From the NCBI RefSeq assembly GCF_019399235.1, contig NZ_JAELVH010000051.1, forward strand, positions 1-64,000: 64,000 bases of DNA, read 5' to 3'. The position numbers and the translations under genes are program-made. The notes under the pieces were generated by a model. The model did no database searches. It was given only the letters and a program-made list of their open reading frames with translations, and was not told where the DNA came from. Shown in pieces: positions 17,809 through 27,901 of this stretch; within the stretch, counting starts at the first letter, position 1; every line of letters begins with the position of its first letter. This DNA is from Streptomyces poriferorum. Its GTDB lineage: Bacteria; Actinomycetota; Actinomycetes; Streptomycetales; Streptomycetaceae.

Positions 17809-18642
17809 ATGAACCGGCGTCGTCCTCCCCGCCCGGCCAGTTCCGACGAACTGCTCACCACCCTCCAGGACCTCACCTCGCGGGCCCGCCGGGAGGTGGA
17901 GCTGCATCAGGCGCGGGTGGAGCTGGCCGAGGCGTTGCAGCGCGGAATGCTCCCTGCCACGCTTCCCGCGCTGCCCGGCCTTCAGACCGCAGCCCGGTAC
18001 ACCCCCGCGCGCAACGGCCTGGACATCGGCGGCGACTGGTACGACGGTTTCCGGCTGCCGGACGGTTCACTGGCCTTCGCGATCGGGGACGTGCAGGGCC
18101 ATGACGTCGAGGCGGCGGCCTTCATGGGCCAGATCCGGATCGCGATGCGCGCGCTCGCGGCCACGGCGGCCGATCCGGGCGAGGTGGTGGGCCGGACCAA
18201 TGACCTCCTGCTGGCCGTCGACTCCGGCCTCCTGGCGACCTGCACCTTCGTCCGGCTCGATCCGCGGACCCGGGAACTCCAGAGTGCCCGCGCCGGTCAT
18301 GTGGGCGCGGTGTGGGCCACGGCGGACGGCCGGTCGGGCGTCACGGAGGACGAGGGCGGTCTGCCGCTCGGGATCCAGAGCGGTGAGGAGTACCCGGTGA
18401 CCACCCGGCGGCTCACCGCCGACGGGGCCTTCGTGCTCCTCACCGACGGGGTGATCGAAGGGCCGTCGTACCCGATCGACGAGGGACTGGACGCCGTCGT
18501 ACGACTGGTCCGCTCACGGGTCCGCGACGATGCGGACGAGCTGGCCGACGCGGTCCTGGGGACGGCGGAGCGCACCGGGCACGAGGACGACGCCGCCGTA
18601 CTCGTGCTGCGCCACGAGGCGTTTCCCGCCGCCTCCGGATGA
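17809..18642 (+). CDS. PP2C family (SpoIIE-type) phosphatase
   Basis: 277 residues: a short N-terminal coiled coil (about 20-45, SRARREVELHQARVELAEAL), then a complete SpoIIE/RsbU-type domain from about 50 to 270, with the metal-binding DIGGDWYDGF, IGDVQGHDVEAAAFMGQIR, SARAGHVGAVW, LLTDGVIEG and EDDAAVLVLR. It lacks its own sensor domain. The ATG at 17809 precedes an Arg/Pro-rich start; frames further left read through non-coding sequence. The next gene encodes a bare MASE1 membrane sensor 55 bases downstream. Since MASE1 and PP2C domains occur fused in Streptomyces, the two may act as a split pair. Confidence 0.9.
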   Translation: MNRRRPPRPASSDELLTTLQDLTSRARREVELHQARVELAEALQRGMLPATLPALPGLQTAARYTPARNGLDIGGDWYDGFRLPDGSLAFAIGDVQGHDVEAAAFMGQIRIAMRALAATAADPGEVVGRTNDLLLAVDSGLLATCTFVRLDPRTRELQSARAGHVGAVWATADGRSGVTEDEGGLPLGIQSGEEYPVTTRRLTADGAFVLLTDGVIEGPSYPIDEGLDAVVRLVRSRVRDDADELADAVLGTAERTGHEDDAAVLVLRHEAFPAASG

Positions 18643-18697
18643 GGCCGGGGAGAGCGGCGCGTGTCACGCAGCGGCCTCCTGTCACGGCCGGTGTCTC

Positions 18698-19702
18698 ATG
18701 AGAACCGTGATCCACAGCGAGAAGAACCGGCGCAGGGCCATGACTTTACTGCGCATCCTGGCCGTCGCCGGTGCCTACTACGTGGCCGCGGACCTGGGCC
18801 TGCTCCGGCAGGTGACGGTCCACGGGGCGGTGGTCACGCCGCTGTGGCCGCCGACCGGAATCGCGCTGGGCGCCCTGCTGGTCATGGGGTTGCGCGTGTG
18901 GCCCGGGATCTCACTCGGCTCCCTGCTCGTCATCGCCACGCTCAACGGTTCGGTGTCGGCGTCCACCGCCCTCGTCGTGGCGGGCAACACGCTCGCGCCC
19001 GTCTGCGCCTTCCTGCTGCTCCGCAGTGCGGGCTTCCGTCCGGAACTGGCGCGGCTGCGCGACGGTGTCGTCCTGGTGTTCCTGGGTGCGATGACCGGCA
19101 TGGCCATCAGCGCGAGCACGGGAACCGCTGTACTGCTGGCCGACGGGAAACTGCCCGCGAGCGGGTTCTGGCCGGTCTGGGCCGCGTGGTGGGCCGGTGA
19201 CGTGATGGGCGTCCTCGTGATCACCCCACTGCTGCTCGTGCTGCGTCGTCTGCGGATGCCGCGGCTCACCGACCGGTGGGTGGAGGGAACCGCGCTGCTG
19301 GTCGTCGCGGTGCCGGGCACGCTGCTCGCCACCCGCAGCTCGCTGTCGATGCTCTACCTGGTGTTCCCGATCCTCATCTGGGCGGCGCTGCGCTTCCAGC
19401 TCGCGGGCAGCGCTCCGTGCGCCCTGCTGATCTCGGTCCTGGCGGTGGTCGCGGGGACGGACAGGGTGGGGCCGTTCGAGGACCACACCATGCTCGAGAT
19501 CATGGTCAACCTCACGGTTCTGAACGGGGCCGTAGCGCTGACCGCGCTGCTGCTGGCCGCCCTCGTCGCCGAACAGCAGACCGTCCGGCACCGGATCGAG
19601 CGTGCCTGCGAGGAGCTGGCCGACCTGGTGGACCAGCTCGCCCCGGGCAGATCGGCGGCCGCCTGGCCGTCCCGGTCGAGGGACGAACGCCAGAGCCGCT
19701 GA
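18698..19702 (+). CDS. MASE1-domain membrane sensor, contains a TTA codon
   Basis: About 334 residues with eight or more membrane helices, matching the MASE1 sensory domain: LWPPTGIALGALLVMG near the start, FWPVWAAWWAGDVMGVLVITPLLL in the middle, and a short C-terminal helix without kinase, cyclase or phosphatase domain. The start is uncertain: ATG 18698 or ATG 18740. A TTA leucine codon sits at 18746, codon 17 or 3 depending on start, so translation should depend on the bldA tRNA. It lies 55 bases after the PP2C phosphatase gene and may be its membrane sensor. Confidence 0.82.
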   Translation: MRTVIHSEKNRRRAMTLLRILAVAGAYYVAADLGLLRQVTVHGAVVTPLWPPTGIALGALLVMGLRVWPGISLGSLLVIATLNGSVSASTALVVAGNTLAPVCAFLLLRSAGFRPELARLRDGVVLVFLGAMTGMAISASTGTAVLLADGKLPASGFWPVWAAWWAGDVMGVLVITPLLLVLRRLRMPRLTDRWVEGTALLVVAVPGTLLATRSSLSMLYLVFPILIWAALRFQLAGSAPCALLISVLAVVAGTDRVGPFEDHTMLEIMVNLTVLNGAVALTALLLAALVAEQQTVRHRIERACEELADLVDQLAPGRSAAAWPSRSRDERQSR

Positions 19703-19723
19703 TCAACCCGGGGCGGGCCGGAC

Positions 19724-20983
19724 TCACGGCCGGAAGTGCCGGTCCAGGAAGTCGTTGCGGAACATGCCCGCCGGGTCGTAGCGGGTCATCAGCCGCTCGA
19801 AGTCCTCGTACCGCCCGTACAGCGTGCGCAGCACGCCGGGATCGGTGCCGAAAACCTTGCCCCAGTGCGGGCGGGCACCGAACGGAGCCAGCGCCTCCTC
19901 GATCTCCGCGAGCACCGGCGCGACGGCCGCGCCGTCGGGGACCCAGGTGAAGTGGAAGGCCACCGAGTCCCGGCCGGACGCGGGACTCAGCCACAGGTCG
20001 TCGCCCGCCACGGTACGGATCTCGGAGATCTGGAGCAGCGGGGTGATCCGCTCGCGGAGCCGGCCCACGGCCTCGTACGCCGCAGCGGCGTCCTCCCGGG
20101 CCACGAAGTACTCGGACTGCAGCTCGTCGCCGTTGCTGGGGGTGAACTCCAGACGGAAGTGCGGCAGCCGTCGGTGCCACGGCCCGGGGACACCCTGCTG
20201 ACGGGTGCAGTTCCCGGCCGGCACGCCGGGGATCGGGTGGCGCGGACCGTCGGCGAGCCGTGCACCGAGCCATTCGGCCGGCGCCTCCGGCGTCCCCTCG
20301 TCCCCCACCCGCTGCTTGAGCCACACCTGTCCCACGGGGCCCGGCCGCCAGTCGGTGAAGACGCTGACGCTGTACGCGGCCGACATCACCTCGTCGAACC
20401 GGCCGGTCAGCACGGACTCGGGAAGGTCCTCGTAGACCCACTGCCGTACGTCGAAGGCGTCCACCAGGTCCAGGGTCAGCCGGGTCACCACGCCCAGGGC
20501 GCCCATGGAAACCACCGCACCCGGAAAGTCCGCGTCGCCGCGCCGCAGGGTGACCGTCCCGCCGTCCGCCGTCACCATGTCGAGGGCCCGGACAGCGCCC
20601 GCGAGGGAGCGGTTCCCCACACCCGAACCGTGGGTTCCGGTCGCGCAGGCACCGGCCACCGAGATGTGCGGCAGGGAGCCCAGGTTGTGCAGTGCGAAGC
20701 CGCTCTCGTTCAGCTCACCGGCGAACTCCCCGAACCGGAGCCCAGCGCTGACCGTCACCGCTCCCGCGGCCCGGTCGATGTCGACCACCCGCGGCAGCCC
20801 GGCCACCGATACGAGGTCCCCGGCCGTGTCCGCGACCGTGTTGAACGAGTGCCGGGTGCCCAGCGCCCGCACCTCGGTGGAGGCGGCGACCGTTTCCCGC
20901 AGTTCGGCCTCGGTACGGGGGACGCACACCCGCCTCGCGCCGAACGTGATGTTGCCGGCCCAGTTCGTCTCCGCGGGAGTCAC
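19724..20983 (-). CDS. aldO: Alditol oxidase (FAD-dependent, D-arabinono-lactone oxidase family)
   Basis: Oxidises sugar alcohols such as xylitol and sorbitol to aldoses with release of hydrogen peroxide. The 419-residue length and order match S. coelicolor AldO: NWAGNI start, the FAD loop LGTRHSFN (His45 here, the residue that bonds covalently to FAD in AldO), SLPHISVAGACATGTHGSGVGN (PP-loop), AAYSVSVFTDW, and C-terminal ARPHWGKVF. GTG 20983 is preferred because AGAGGAA lies 6-12 bases upstream. It is alone, convergent with the MASE1 gene and divergent from the exopolysaccharide locus. Confidence 0.9.
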   Translation of the reverse strand: MTPAETNWAGNITFGARRVCVPRTEAELRETVAASTEVRALGTRHSFNTVADTAGDLVSVAGLPRVVDIDRAAGAVTVSAGLRFGEFAGELNESGFALHNLGSLPHISVAGACATGTHGSGVGNRSLAGAVRALDMVTADGGTVTLRRGDADFPGAVVSMGALGVVTRLTLDLVDAFDVRQWVYEDLPESVLTGRFDEVMSAAYSVSVFTDWRPGPVGQVWLKQRVGDEGTPEAPAEWLGARLADGPRHPIPGVPAGNCTRQQGVPGPWHRRLPHFRLEFTPSNGDELQSEYFVAREDAAAAYEAVGRLRERITPLLQISEIRTVAGDDLWLSPASGRDSVAFHFTWVPDGAAVAPVLAEIEEALAPFGARPHWGKVFGTDPGVLRTLYGRYEDFERLMTRYDPAGMFRNDFLDRHFRP

Positions 20984-21358
20984 CGTACGTTCCTCTTTCG
21001 CTCGTGCCGGGCGCTGTCCCCCGGCACCGCATTCTCCCAGACGGCAGCGGGTGTCACGGAGGCGAGCGGGGTGTCCCACTCAACGCTGCTGCCGCGGAGG
21101 GCAGTTGGCAGGCGGTCGTACATATCCGCACACCATCCGATTCCGGTGTGTCCCAAATACCAACAGCCGCCCACAGAACCTGAGATCCAGTACGGAACGG
21201 GACGAGTTCCGGTGCGAACGGCCTGTCTGAACTTCACTGGAACTCCAGCGAAATGGCACGTGTGTGGATATCGTGCACCGAGCGAGGGCGCATCCGTCAG
21301 TCCACAGGATCGGCGGATGCGCCCCGTTTGTGGCAATGCGACTGTGACTGGGGGGTTC
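20984..21358. promoter_or_regulatory. Intergenic region upstream of exopolysaccharide initiator
   Basis: About 375 bases with no convincing gene. It holds promoters of two divergent genes and a hairpin at 21286-21324 near the right end. The leader before the transferase gene could be long. Confidence 0.5.
21286..21324 (+). promoter_or_regulatory. Leader hairpin before exopolysaccharide initiating transferase
   Basis: A perfect 11-bp stem (GGGCGCATCCG and its complement) with a 17-base loop, ending 34 bases before the ATG at 21359 and followed by CGTTTG. It looks like a terminator or attenuator in the leader. It could also simply end incoming transcription. Confidence 0.5.
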
Positions 21359-22903
21359 ATGGGGCATGTCGAGCTACCCGAATCCGAAATATCAGGGCCC
21401 GTGGGACTGGCGGGGACGCCTCGTCCACGGACTCCTTCGCACCGGCCCCGCCGCCAGGACTTCGACCGCCTGCGGCAGGGCCCGACCGTACAGCGCGACC
21501 GTTTCGACCGGCCCGGGCCGAAGAACAGACCCGGCCGGTATCTGCCACTCGTCATCGGCTTCGACCTCTTCGGCCTGGGGATTCCCGCCTGGCTCGTCCT
21601 GCGCACCGACGGACAGCCCAGGGCCCTGGCCGGCGCGGCGGCCGCCGCGGTGGTGTGGTCCGGCGTACGGGCTGTGCGCGGCCGGTACACGGCACGCGGC
21701 ACGGGCCGCACACCGGGCGTGCTGACCGCCACCGGCGACTGGCTGCTGCTCATCGGGCTGATGGCGGTGCTCTGGACCGCCGTCGACGGCACCATCGACC
21801 CGGCGACGGCCGTCGTGGCCCTGGTCCCGGGCCTGCTGGCGACGGCAGCGGCATCCGGGGCGCGGCGACTGCCGTGGTCCGGGCGGCGCAGGACGGCCCG
21901 CCGCGTCCTGGTGGTGGGCGAGGCCGCGGGGGTGGACCGGGCGGTGCGACTGCTCGCCGCCCGGGCGGACCACGGCTACCTCGTGGTGGCCGCCGTGCCC
22001 GTCGGGACGACGGCGCTGACCTGCGAGGCCCCGGTGCCGGGGCGGCTCGCGCCGCAGCCGGCCGACGACGACGCGTCGACGGTGCTGGGTGCGGCCTTCG
22101 CCCACGAAGCGGACCTGGCGCTGGTGGTGCCCGGACCGCAGCTCGCCGAGGAACGGTTACGGCGTCTGTCGTGGGGCCTGCACGACGGCGGGCTCGACCT
22201 GTCGGTGCTCTCGCATCTCTCGGAGATCGCCGAGAGCCGCGTCCGGCCCTCGTCGGCCGCCGGGCTGACCCTGCTCCACATAGTGCCGCCACTGCGGCGC
22301 GGCCCGCAGCAGGTGCTCAAGGCCGCGGTGGACCGCACCGGCGCCGCGCTCGGCCTGATCGCACTGGCCCCGCTGCTGGTGGCGGTCGCGGCCTCGGTCC
22401 GGTTCACCTCGGCCGGGCCGGTCTTCCACCGGCAGATCCGGCAGGGGCAGCACAACCAGCCGTTCACCATGTGGAAGTTCCGCACGATGGTGGCGGACGC
22501 CGAGCAGCACAAGGCGCGACTGGTGACGGCGAACGAGAACGACGGCCCGATGTTCAAGATGCGCCGGGATCCCCGGGTGACCCGCATCGGCCGGCTGCTG
22601 CGCCGCTCGTCCCTCGACGAGTTGCCCCAGCTCTTCAACGTGCTGCGGGGTGACATGTCCCTGGTCGGTCCACGACCGCCGTTGCCGGACGAGGTGTCGC
22701 GCTACGACGAGCGCGAGCTGCGACGGCTCGCCGTCAGGCCGGGGCTGACCGGTCTCTGGCAGGTCAGCGGGCGCTCCGACCTGTCCTGGCAGGAAACCGT
22801 GTCACTCGACCTGTGGTACGTCGACAACTGGTCGGTGGCCACGGACGTGGGACTCATGGCCCGTACGCTGCGCGCCGTCACCGACGGCCGCGGGGCGTAC
22901 TGA
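21359..22903 (+). CDS. Exopolysaccharide polyprenyl glycosylphosphotransferase (initiating sugar transferase), contains a TTA codon
   Basis: Transfers the first sugar-1-phosphate to undecaprenyl phosphate at the inner membrane. 514 residues: basic N-terminus (about 1-60), four or five helices (about 60-165), a nucleotide-binding-like CoA domain (about 175-290), one helix (about 325-345) and the catalytic bacterial sugar transferase domain: FHRQIRQGQ, MWKFRTM, RRSSLDELPQLFNVLRGDMSLVGPRPP, RPGLTGLWQVSGRSDLSW. The ATG at 21359 has GGGGGG just upstream. A TTA codon at 22157 (codon 267) predicts bldA dependence. It begins the exopolysaccharide locus that runs to about 40 kb. The sugar is not predictable from sequence alone. 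Confidence 0.93.
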   Translation: MGHVELPESEISGPVGLAGTPRPRTPSHRPRRQDFDRLRQGPTVQRDRFDRPGPKNRPGRYLPLVIGFDLFGLGIPAWLVLRTDGQPRALAGAAAAAVVWSGVRAVRGRYTARGTGRTPGVLTATGDWLLLIGLMAVLWTAVDGTIDPATAVVALVPGLLATAAASGARRLPWSGRRRTARRVLVVGEAAGVDRAVRLLAARADHGYLVVAAVPVGTTALTCEAPVPGRLAPQPADDDASTVLGAAFAHEADLALVVPGPQLAEERLRRLSWGLHDGGLDLSVLSHLSEIAESRVRPSSAAGLTLLHIVPPLRRGPQQVLKAAVDRTGAALGLIALAPLLVAVAASVRFTSAGPVFHRQIRQGQHNQPFTMWKFRTMVADAEQHKARLVTANENDGPMFKMRRDPRVTRIGRLLRRSSLDELPQLFNVLRGDMSLVGPRPPLPDEVSRYDERELRRLAVRPGLTGLWQVSGRSDLSWQETVSLDLWYVDNWSVATDVGLMARTLRAVTDGRGAY

Positions 22904-22934
22904 GGACGGGCGGTACGCATGAGACGAAGGAGAG

Positions 22935-22990
22935 CGGGCCGGGTGGAGGGTCGCACTGCCGCGGCCGTCCACCCGGCCCGGGCGTCCGGT
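22935..22990. terminator. Hairpin between initiating transferase and fcl
   Basis: A 13-bp perfect stem (CGGGCCGGGTGGA and its complement) with a 30-base loop in the 99-base gap between the convergent genes. Confidence 0.6.
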
Positions 22991-23002
22991 GCCGGAGGCC
23001 GG

Positions 23003-23986
23003 TCAGACCTGTGCGCCCTGCTGGTCCAGCCACCAGGCGTAGGTCCGGGCGATTCCGTCACGCAGCGGGACGTGCGGCTTGAAGCCGAGGGAGGACAGCC
23101 TGGACACGTCCAGGAGTTTGCGCGGCGTTCCGTCCGGCTTGGCGGTGTCCCACTCGACCCGGCCTTGATACGACGTCACATCGGCCACGGTGGAGGCGAG
23201 TTCGCGGATTGTCAGGTCCTCGCCGGATCCCACGTTGACGGGTGCGTCACCGTCGTACCGCTCCAGCAGCAGTACACAGGCGGCGGCCAGGTCGTCGACG
23301 TGCAGGAACTCCCGGCGGGGGCTGCCCGAGCCCCAGAGCGTGACGGCCGGGGCGTCGCCCTGCCGTGCCTCGTGGAAGCGGCGGATCAGAGCGGGCAGCA
23401 CGTGCGAGGTCTCCAGGTCGAAGTTGTCACCGGGTCCGTAGAGATTGGTGGGCATGGCGCTGATGTAGGCGGCACCGTACTGACGGCGATAGGACTGGAT
23501 CTGCACGATTCCGGCGATCTTCGCGAGGGCGTAGGCCTCGTTGGTCGGCTCCAGCGGGCCGGTGAGCAGCGCGGACTCGGGTATGGGCTGCGGGGCCAGC
23601 TTGGGATAGATGCAGGACGAGCCGAGGAAGAGGAGCCGCTCGGTCCCGGCGGCGTGCGCGCCCGCGATCACGCTCAGCTGGATGCGCAGGTTGTCCTCGA
23701 TGAACTGCACGGGATACGTGCTGTTGGCCATGATTCCGCCGACCTTGGCGGCGGCCAGCACCACGGCGTCGGGGCGGGCGTCGCGAAGGAAGGCTCCGGT
23801 GCGCTCGGCGTCGCGCAGGTCGAGGAACTCGCGCCCGCGGGTGATCACTTCATGACCGTCGGCGGTCAGGCGCCGGACCAGCGCCGAGCCCACGAGACCG
23901 CGGTGGCCGGCGACGAACACACGGGCGCCGGGTCGTAGCAGGGACGGGACGGATTCCTGGGGAGGGCCGGGGAGATCAGTCGTCAT
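23003..23986 (-). CDS. fcl: GDP-L-fucose synthase
   Basis: Epimerises and reduces GDP-4-keto-6-deoxymannose to GDP-L-fucose using NADPH. 327 residues with the usual short-chain fold: VFVAGHRGLVGSALVRRL (about 23-40, GxxGxxG), VVLAAAKVGGIMANSTYPVQF, LLFLGSSCIYPKLAPQPIPE, catalytic Tyr and Lys in NEAYALAKIAG, and NLYGPGDNFD. The start is 115 bases from the divergent gmd gene. The two enzymes together form the complete GDP-mannose to GDP-fucose route, so L-fucose is a likely component of the polymer. Confidence 0.95.
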   Translation of the reverse strand: MTTDLPGPPQESVPSLLRPGARVFVAGHRGLVGSALVRRLTADGHEVITRGREFLDLRDAERTGAFLRDARPDAVVLAAAKVGGIMANSTYPVQFIEDNLRIQLSVIAGAHAAGTERLLFLGSSCIYPKLAPQPIPESALLTGPLEPTNEAYALAKIAGIVQIQSYRRQYGAAYISAMPTNLYGPGDNFDLETSHVLPALIRRFHEARQGDAPAVTLWGSGSPRREFLHVDDLAAACVLLLERYDGDAPVNVGSGEDLTIRELASTVADVTSYQGRVEWDTAKPDGTPRKLLDVSRLSSLGFKPHVPLRDGIARTYAWWLDQQGAQV

Positions 23987-24101
23987 GGCTCGGATTGTGC
24001 CAGCAGTTGTATGACGCGGTGACGTTTTGCCGCAGATCGCTCAAACTCTGAAATTTCGGTGTTGCCCGTCCGCCTCTCAGGCGGCCGCAGAAGGGGGAGA
24101 C

Positions 24102-25115
24102 ATGGCGAAGACCGCGCTCATCACCGGGGTGACCGGACAGGACGGTTCGTACCTGTCCGAGCTGCTGCTCCAGAAGGGATACACGGTCCACGGGCTCATC
24201 CGCCGCTCGTCGAGTTTCAACACCGAGCGGATCGACCACATCTACCAGGGGCCGGAGGAGGAGAACCGCTCGTTCGTGCTGCACCACGCCGATCTCGCCG
24301 ACGGGGTCGCCCTGGTGAACCTGCTGCGCGACATCCGCCCCGACGAGGTCTACAACCTCGGCGCGCAGTCGCACGTCCGGGTCTCCTTCGACGCCCCGTT
24401 GTACACGGGTGACGTCACCGGTCTCGGAACGATCCGGCTGCTGGAGGCCGTGCGGGCCAGCGGCATCGACACCCGGGTCTACCAGGCGTCGTCCTCGGAG
24501 ATGTTCGGCGCCAATCCGCCGCCGCAGAACGAGCAGACCCCCTTCCATCCGCGCAGCCCGTACAGCGTGGCCAAGGTGTACTCGTACTGGGCGACCGTCA
24601 ACTACCGCGAGGCGTACGGGATGTTCGCGGTCAACGGCATCCTGTTCAACCACGAGTCGCCGCGTCGCGGGGAGACCTTCGTGACCCGGAAGATCACTCG
24701 TGGCGTGGCCCGGATCAAGGCGGGACTGCAGACGCATCTGCATCTGGGCAATCTGGACGCCGTACGTGACTGGGGGTACGCCCCCGAGTACGTCGACGCG
24801 ATGTGGCGGATGCTGCAGTGCGAGACCCCGGACGACTACGTGGTGGCGACCGGCGAGGGTGTCAGCGTCCGGCAGTTCCTGGAGTACGCCTTCGAGCACG
24901 CCGGTCTCGACTGGCGCGAGCACGTCCGCTACGACGCGAAGTACGAGCGCCCCAGTGAGGTCGACGCGCTGATCGGGGACGCGTCCAAGGCCGCGGAGCT
25001 GCTGGGCTGGAAACCTGCCGTGAAGGCGCAGGAGCTGGCCCGGATCATGGTCGACGCCGATGTCCGGCAGCTGGCCGATCAGCTCACCGGAGCAGCCGTG
25101 CGGGTGGACCGATGA
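24102..25115 (+). CDS. gmd: GDP-mannose 4,6-dehydratase
   Basis: Converts GDP-mannose to GDP-4-keto-6-deoxymannose, the first step to GDP-L-fucose. 337 residues: [19 protein letters not shown] (NADP fold), [45 protein letters not shown] (catalytic Tyr and Lys), [22 protein letters not shown], then the C-terminal substrate domain. The ATG at 24102 follows AGGGGGAG. Its last four bases overlap the start of the secreted propeller protein gene (ATGA), and four further genes follow with similar overlaps, so it heads a tightly coupled operon. Confidence 0.96.
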   Translation: MAKTALITGVTGQDGSYLSELLLQKGYTVHGLIRRSSSFNTERIDHIYQGPEEENRSFVLHHADLADGVALVNLLRDIRPDEVYNLGAQSHVRVSFDAPLYTGDVTGLGTIRLLEAVRASGIDTRVYQASSSEMFGANPPPQNEQTPFHPRSPYSVAKVYSYWATVNYREAYGMFAVNGILFNHESPRRGETFVTRKITRGVARIKAGLQTHLHLGNLDAVRDWGYAPEYVDAMWRMLQCETPDDYVVATGEGVSVRQFLEYAFEHAGLDWREHVRYDAKYERPSEVDALIGDASKAAELLGWKPAVKAQELARIMVDADVRQLADQLTGAAVRVDR

Positions 25116-27901
25116 GATATCCCGGACGTCTCAGACGCAGCCGCAGCGGTGTGTTCGCCGCTGTCCTCGCCCTCACGGGCGGGGTCCTGACCGCTTCCGC
25201 GGTGACCGCTCCCCCGGCTGCCGCGCTCACCGATCCGGTCGGCTTCACCGCCGACCACCTCGCCACGTACCAGACGAACGGCATCGTCTGGTCGCTCGCC
25301 GAGGCGAACGGGGTCGTCTACGCGGGCGGCACCTTCACCAACGTCCGCCCGGCCGGCTCCCCCGCAGGCAGCAACACCACGTCCGCCGTCAACTTCGCCG
25401 CGTTCAACGCGGCCACCGGGGCGCCCACCGGCTGCCCGCTGTCCTTCACCCGCTCCAGCGGCACCGCGACGGTACGGGCGCTCGCGGTCTCCCCCGACAA
25501 GTCGACGCTGTACGTGGGTGGCTACTTCAACGCGGTCAACGGGACGGCCGCCAACGGTCTGGTCGCCGTCAACACCGCCACCTGCACGCTGCGTCCCGGC
25601 TTCACTCCGGACTTCGGGGCGACCGTGCGGGCGCTCGACGTGGCCGCGAACGGCACGGTCTACGCGGGCGGCGACTTCCAGAGCGTCAACGGGCAGACCC
25701 GCCGCTTCTTCGGCGCGGTCACGGCCGCCGGTGCGCTGACGGCCTGGAACCCGGACGCGGATGATCCCGGACGGACGCTGAAGGTCACTCCGGACGGGCA
25801 GAGCGTGCTCATCGGCGGGGACTTCTTCACGGTGGGCGGGTCGAACTCGCACGCGCTCGCGGTGACCGCCGCCGGCACCGGGGCGCTGACCCGCGCCTAC
25901 CCCGGCAACTTCATCCCGTCGTCCGCCGTGATCAAGGACATCGTCACGGACTCCTTGTCCGGCGGCTGGTACGTGGGTGGCGAAGGGGCCGGAGGCGCCT
26001 CGTTCGACGGCCGGCTCGCGATGGACCTCACCACGTTCGACCAGCGCTGGCGTGACACCTGCCAGGGCGCCACGCAGGCACTGCGGGTCTACCGGGGGGT
26101 GCTGTACGCGGGCAGCCACGTCCACGACTGCTCCACCATGGGCGGCTTCCCCAACCAGGTCCGCAAGCACCTGACCGCACAGGCCGTCGACGATCCGGCG
26201 ATGCTCGGCTGGCTGCCGGACACCAACGACGGCATCGGTGAACCGGTGGGCCCGCGCGCGCTGACCGTCTCGTCCCGCGGCGGTCACGACTTCCTGTGGG
26301 TCGGCGGCGAGTTCACCACGGTCAACGGGGTAGCCCAGCAGGCCCTGACCCGCTTCGCGGACTCGCCGGACACGGGGGCGCCGTCCGCACCCGTGGTCAG
26401 CCTCTCCGCGCCGCGGGCCGGTGAGGTCCGGGTGACCTGGCGTTCGAGCCTGGACCTGGACGACAGCCGGCTCACCTACCGGGTGTACCGCGACGGCGGC
26501 TCGACGCCGGTCCACACGACGACGGGTTCCTCGCTCTTCTTCAGCCGGCCGCAGCTGACCTTCACCGACACGAACGTGGTGGCGGGCCGCAGCTACTCCT
26601 ACCGGATCACCGCGAGCGACGGCACCAACACCAGCACGCTCTCCGCCAACGCCTCGGTCACCGCGACCGGTTCGGCGAGTCCGTACGCGGAGCGCGTGCT
26701 CGCCGACGGGACGGACCTGTACTGGCGCTACGACGAGGCGGGCGGCGCCTTCGCCTCGGACGCCTCGGACAACGGCGACGGCGGGGTGTACATGAACACC
26801 CCTTCGTACCGTTCGACTCCGTCCGCCGTGACCGGCTCCTCGGCGCTCACCCTCAACGGCACCGACGAGTACGTCTACAGCGACCGGCTGCATCACTACA
26901 CCTCACCCACCCCGTACTCCATCGAGACGTGGTTCCGTACGAGCACGACCCGCGGCGGGCGCCTCGTCGGGTACGGCAGCAACATCGGCACCGCTCAGGG
27001 GCACACCAGCGGGATCTCCGACAAGATCCTGTACCTCACCGACAACGGGCGTCTCGCCTTCGGGGTGCAGGTCGGCAGCTCCGGCAGCCGCCCGACGATC
27101 ACCTCCGCCGCGTCCTACAACGACAACACCTGGCACCACGCGGTCGCCACCCAGGGCCCGTCCGGCATGCGGCTCTACGTGGACGGGGCGCAGGCCGGCA
27201 GCAACGCCACCACCGGCAACCGCTCGTACAACGGGTACTGGCGGGTCGGCGGTGACGCCATGGCCACCGCCTGGCCCAACCGTCCGACCAGCACCTACTT
27301 CGCGGGGCAGGTCGACGAGACGGCCATCTACCCCTCCGCGCTGACCGCCGCCCAGGTGGCCGCGCACCACGAGCTGGCGGACACCCCGTCCGGTCCCGGG
27401 GACACCACGCTCACGCTGACGCCGACGGAGGACGCGTACGTCAACGGGGTCGCCGCGAACACCACGTACAACGACACCCAGCTCGCCTCCCGGGGCACCA
27501 CGCCGTACCTCGGCTACCTCCGCTTCGCCCTGCCCGCCGCCCCGGCCGGGCAGCAGCTCAGGAGCGCCCGGCTCACCTTCCGTACCTCGTCCGACGCCAC
27601 GGCGGGCTCGGCCGAACCCCACACACTCGTGCCGGTCACCGGCGCGTGGACCGAGTCGGCGGTCACCTACAACACCCGCCCGTCACTTGCCACGACGGTG
27701 CTGGGGACGATCTCCGGCGCAACCGCCGTCTCCACCGACTACTCGGTGGAGCTGAACGCGCCGGTACTGGGCGGGGCCCTGGGCTCCGCCTACTCATTCG
27801 CTCTGACCAGCAGCGGGACGGACAGTCTCCGTATCTGGTCCGGCGAAGTCGCAACCGCGGCCTACCGGCCGCAGCTCGTTCTCACCTTCGGAGCTGAATG
27901 A
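25112..27901 (+). CDS. Large secreted protein: propeller-like repeats, FnIII, LamG, DNRLRE-type domain
   Basis: 929 residues, exported. A signal peptide ([24 protein letters not shown], cut near residue 34) is followed by blades of a beta-propeller with recurring VYAGGTF, LYVGGYF, VYAGGDF and VLIGGDF strands (about 40-420), a fibronectin type III domain (about 425-520), a LamG/concanavalin-like domain (about 525-755, [20 protein letters not shown]) and a C-terminal DNRLRE-like beta domain (about 760-929). It is a close tandem paralogue of the next gene, which lacks the last domain. Start and stop overlap the neighbours by 4 bases on both sides. A surface role in binding or arranging the fucose-containing polymer is inferred from context. 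Confidence 0.85.
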   Translation: MRYPGRLRRSRSGVFAAVLALTGGVLTASAVTAPPAAALTDPVGFTADHLATYQTNGIVWSLAEANGVVYAGGTFTNVRPAGSPAGSNTTSAVNFAAFNAATGAPTGCPLSFTRSSGTATVRALAVSPDKSTLYVGGYFNAVNGTAANGLVAVNTATCTLRPGFTPDFGATVRALDVAANGTVYAGGDFQSVNGQTRRFFGAVTAAGALTAWNPDADDPGRTLKVTPDGQSVLIGGDFFTVGGSNSHALAVTAAGTGALTRAYPGNFIPSSAVIKDIVTDSLSGGWYVGGEGAGGASFDGRLAMDLTTFDQRWRDTCQGATQALRVYRGVLYAGSHVHDCSTMGGFPNQVRKHLTAQAVDDPAMLGWLPDTNDGIGEPVGPRALTVSSRGGHDFLWVGGEFTTVNGVAQQALTRFADSPDTGAPSAPVVSLSAPRAGEVRVTWRSSLDLDDSRLTYRVYRDGGSTPVHTTTGSSLFFSRPQLTFTDTNVVAGRSYSYRITASDGTNTSTLSANASVTATGSASPYAERVLADGTDLYWRYDEAGGAFASDASDNGDGGVYMNTPSYRSTPSAVTGSSALTLNGTDEYVYSDRLHHYTSPTPYSIETWFRTSTTRGGRLVGYGSNIGTAQGHTSGISDKILYLTDNGRLAFGVQVGSSGSRPTITSAASYNDNTWHHAVATQGPSGMRLYVDGAQAGSNATTGNRSYNGYWRVGGDAMATAWPNRPTSTYFAGQVDETAIYPSALTAAQVAAHHELADTPSGPGDTTLTLTPTEDAYVNGVAANTTYNDTQLASRGTTPYLGYLRFALPAAPAGQQLRSARLTFRTSSDATAGSAEPHTLVPVTGAWTESAVTYNTRPSLATTVLGTISGATAVSTDYSVELNAPVLGGALGSAYSFALTSSGTDSLRIWSGEVATAAYRPQLVLTFGAE

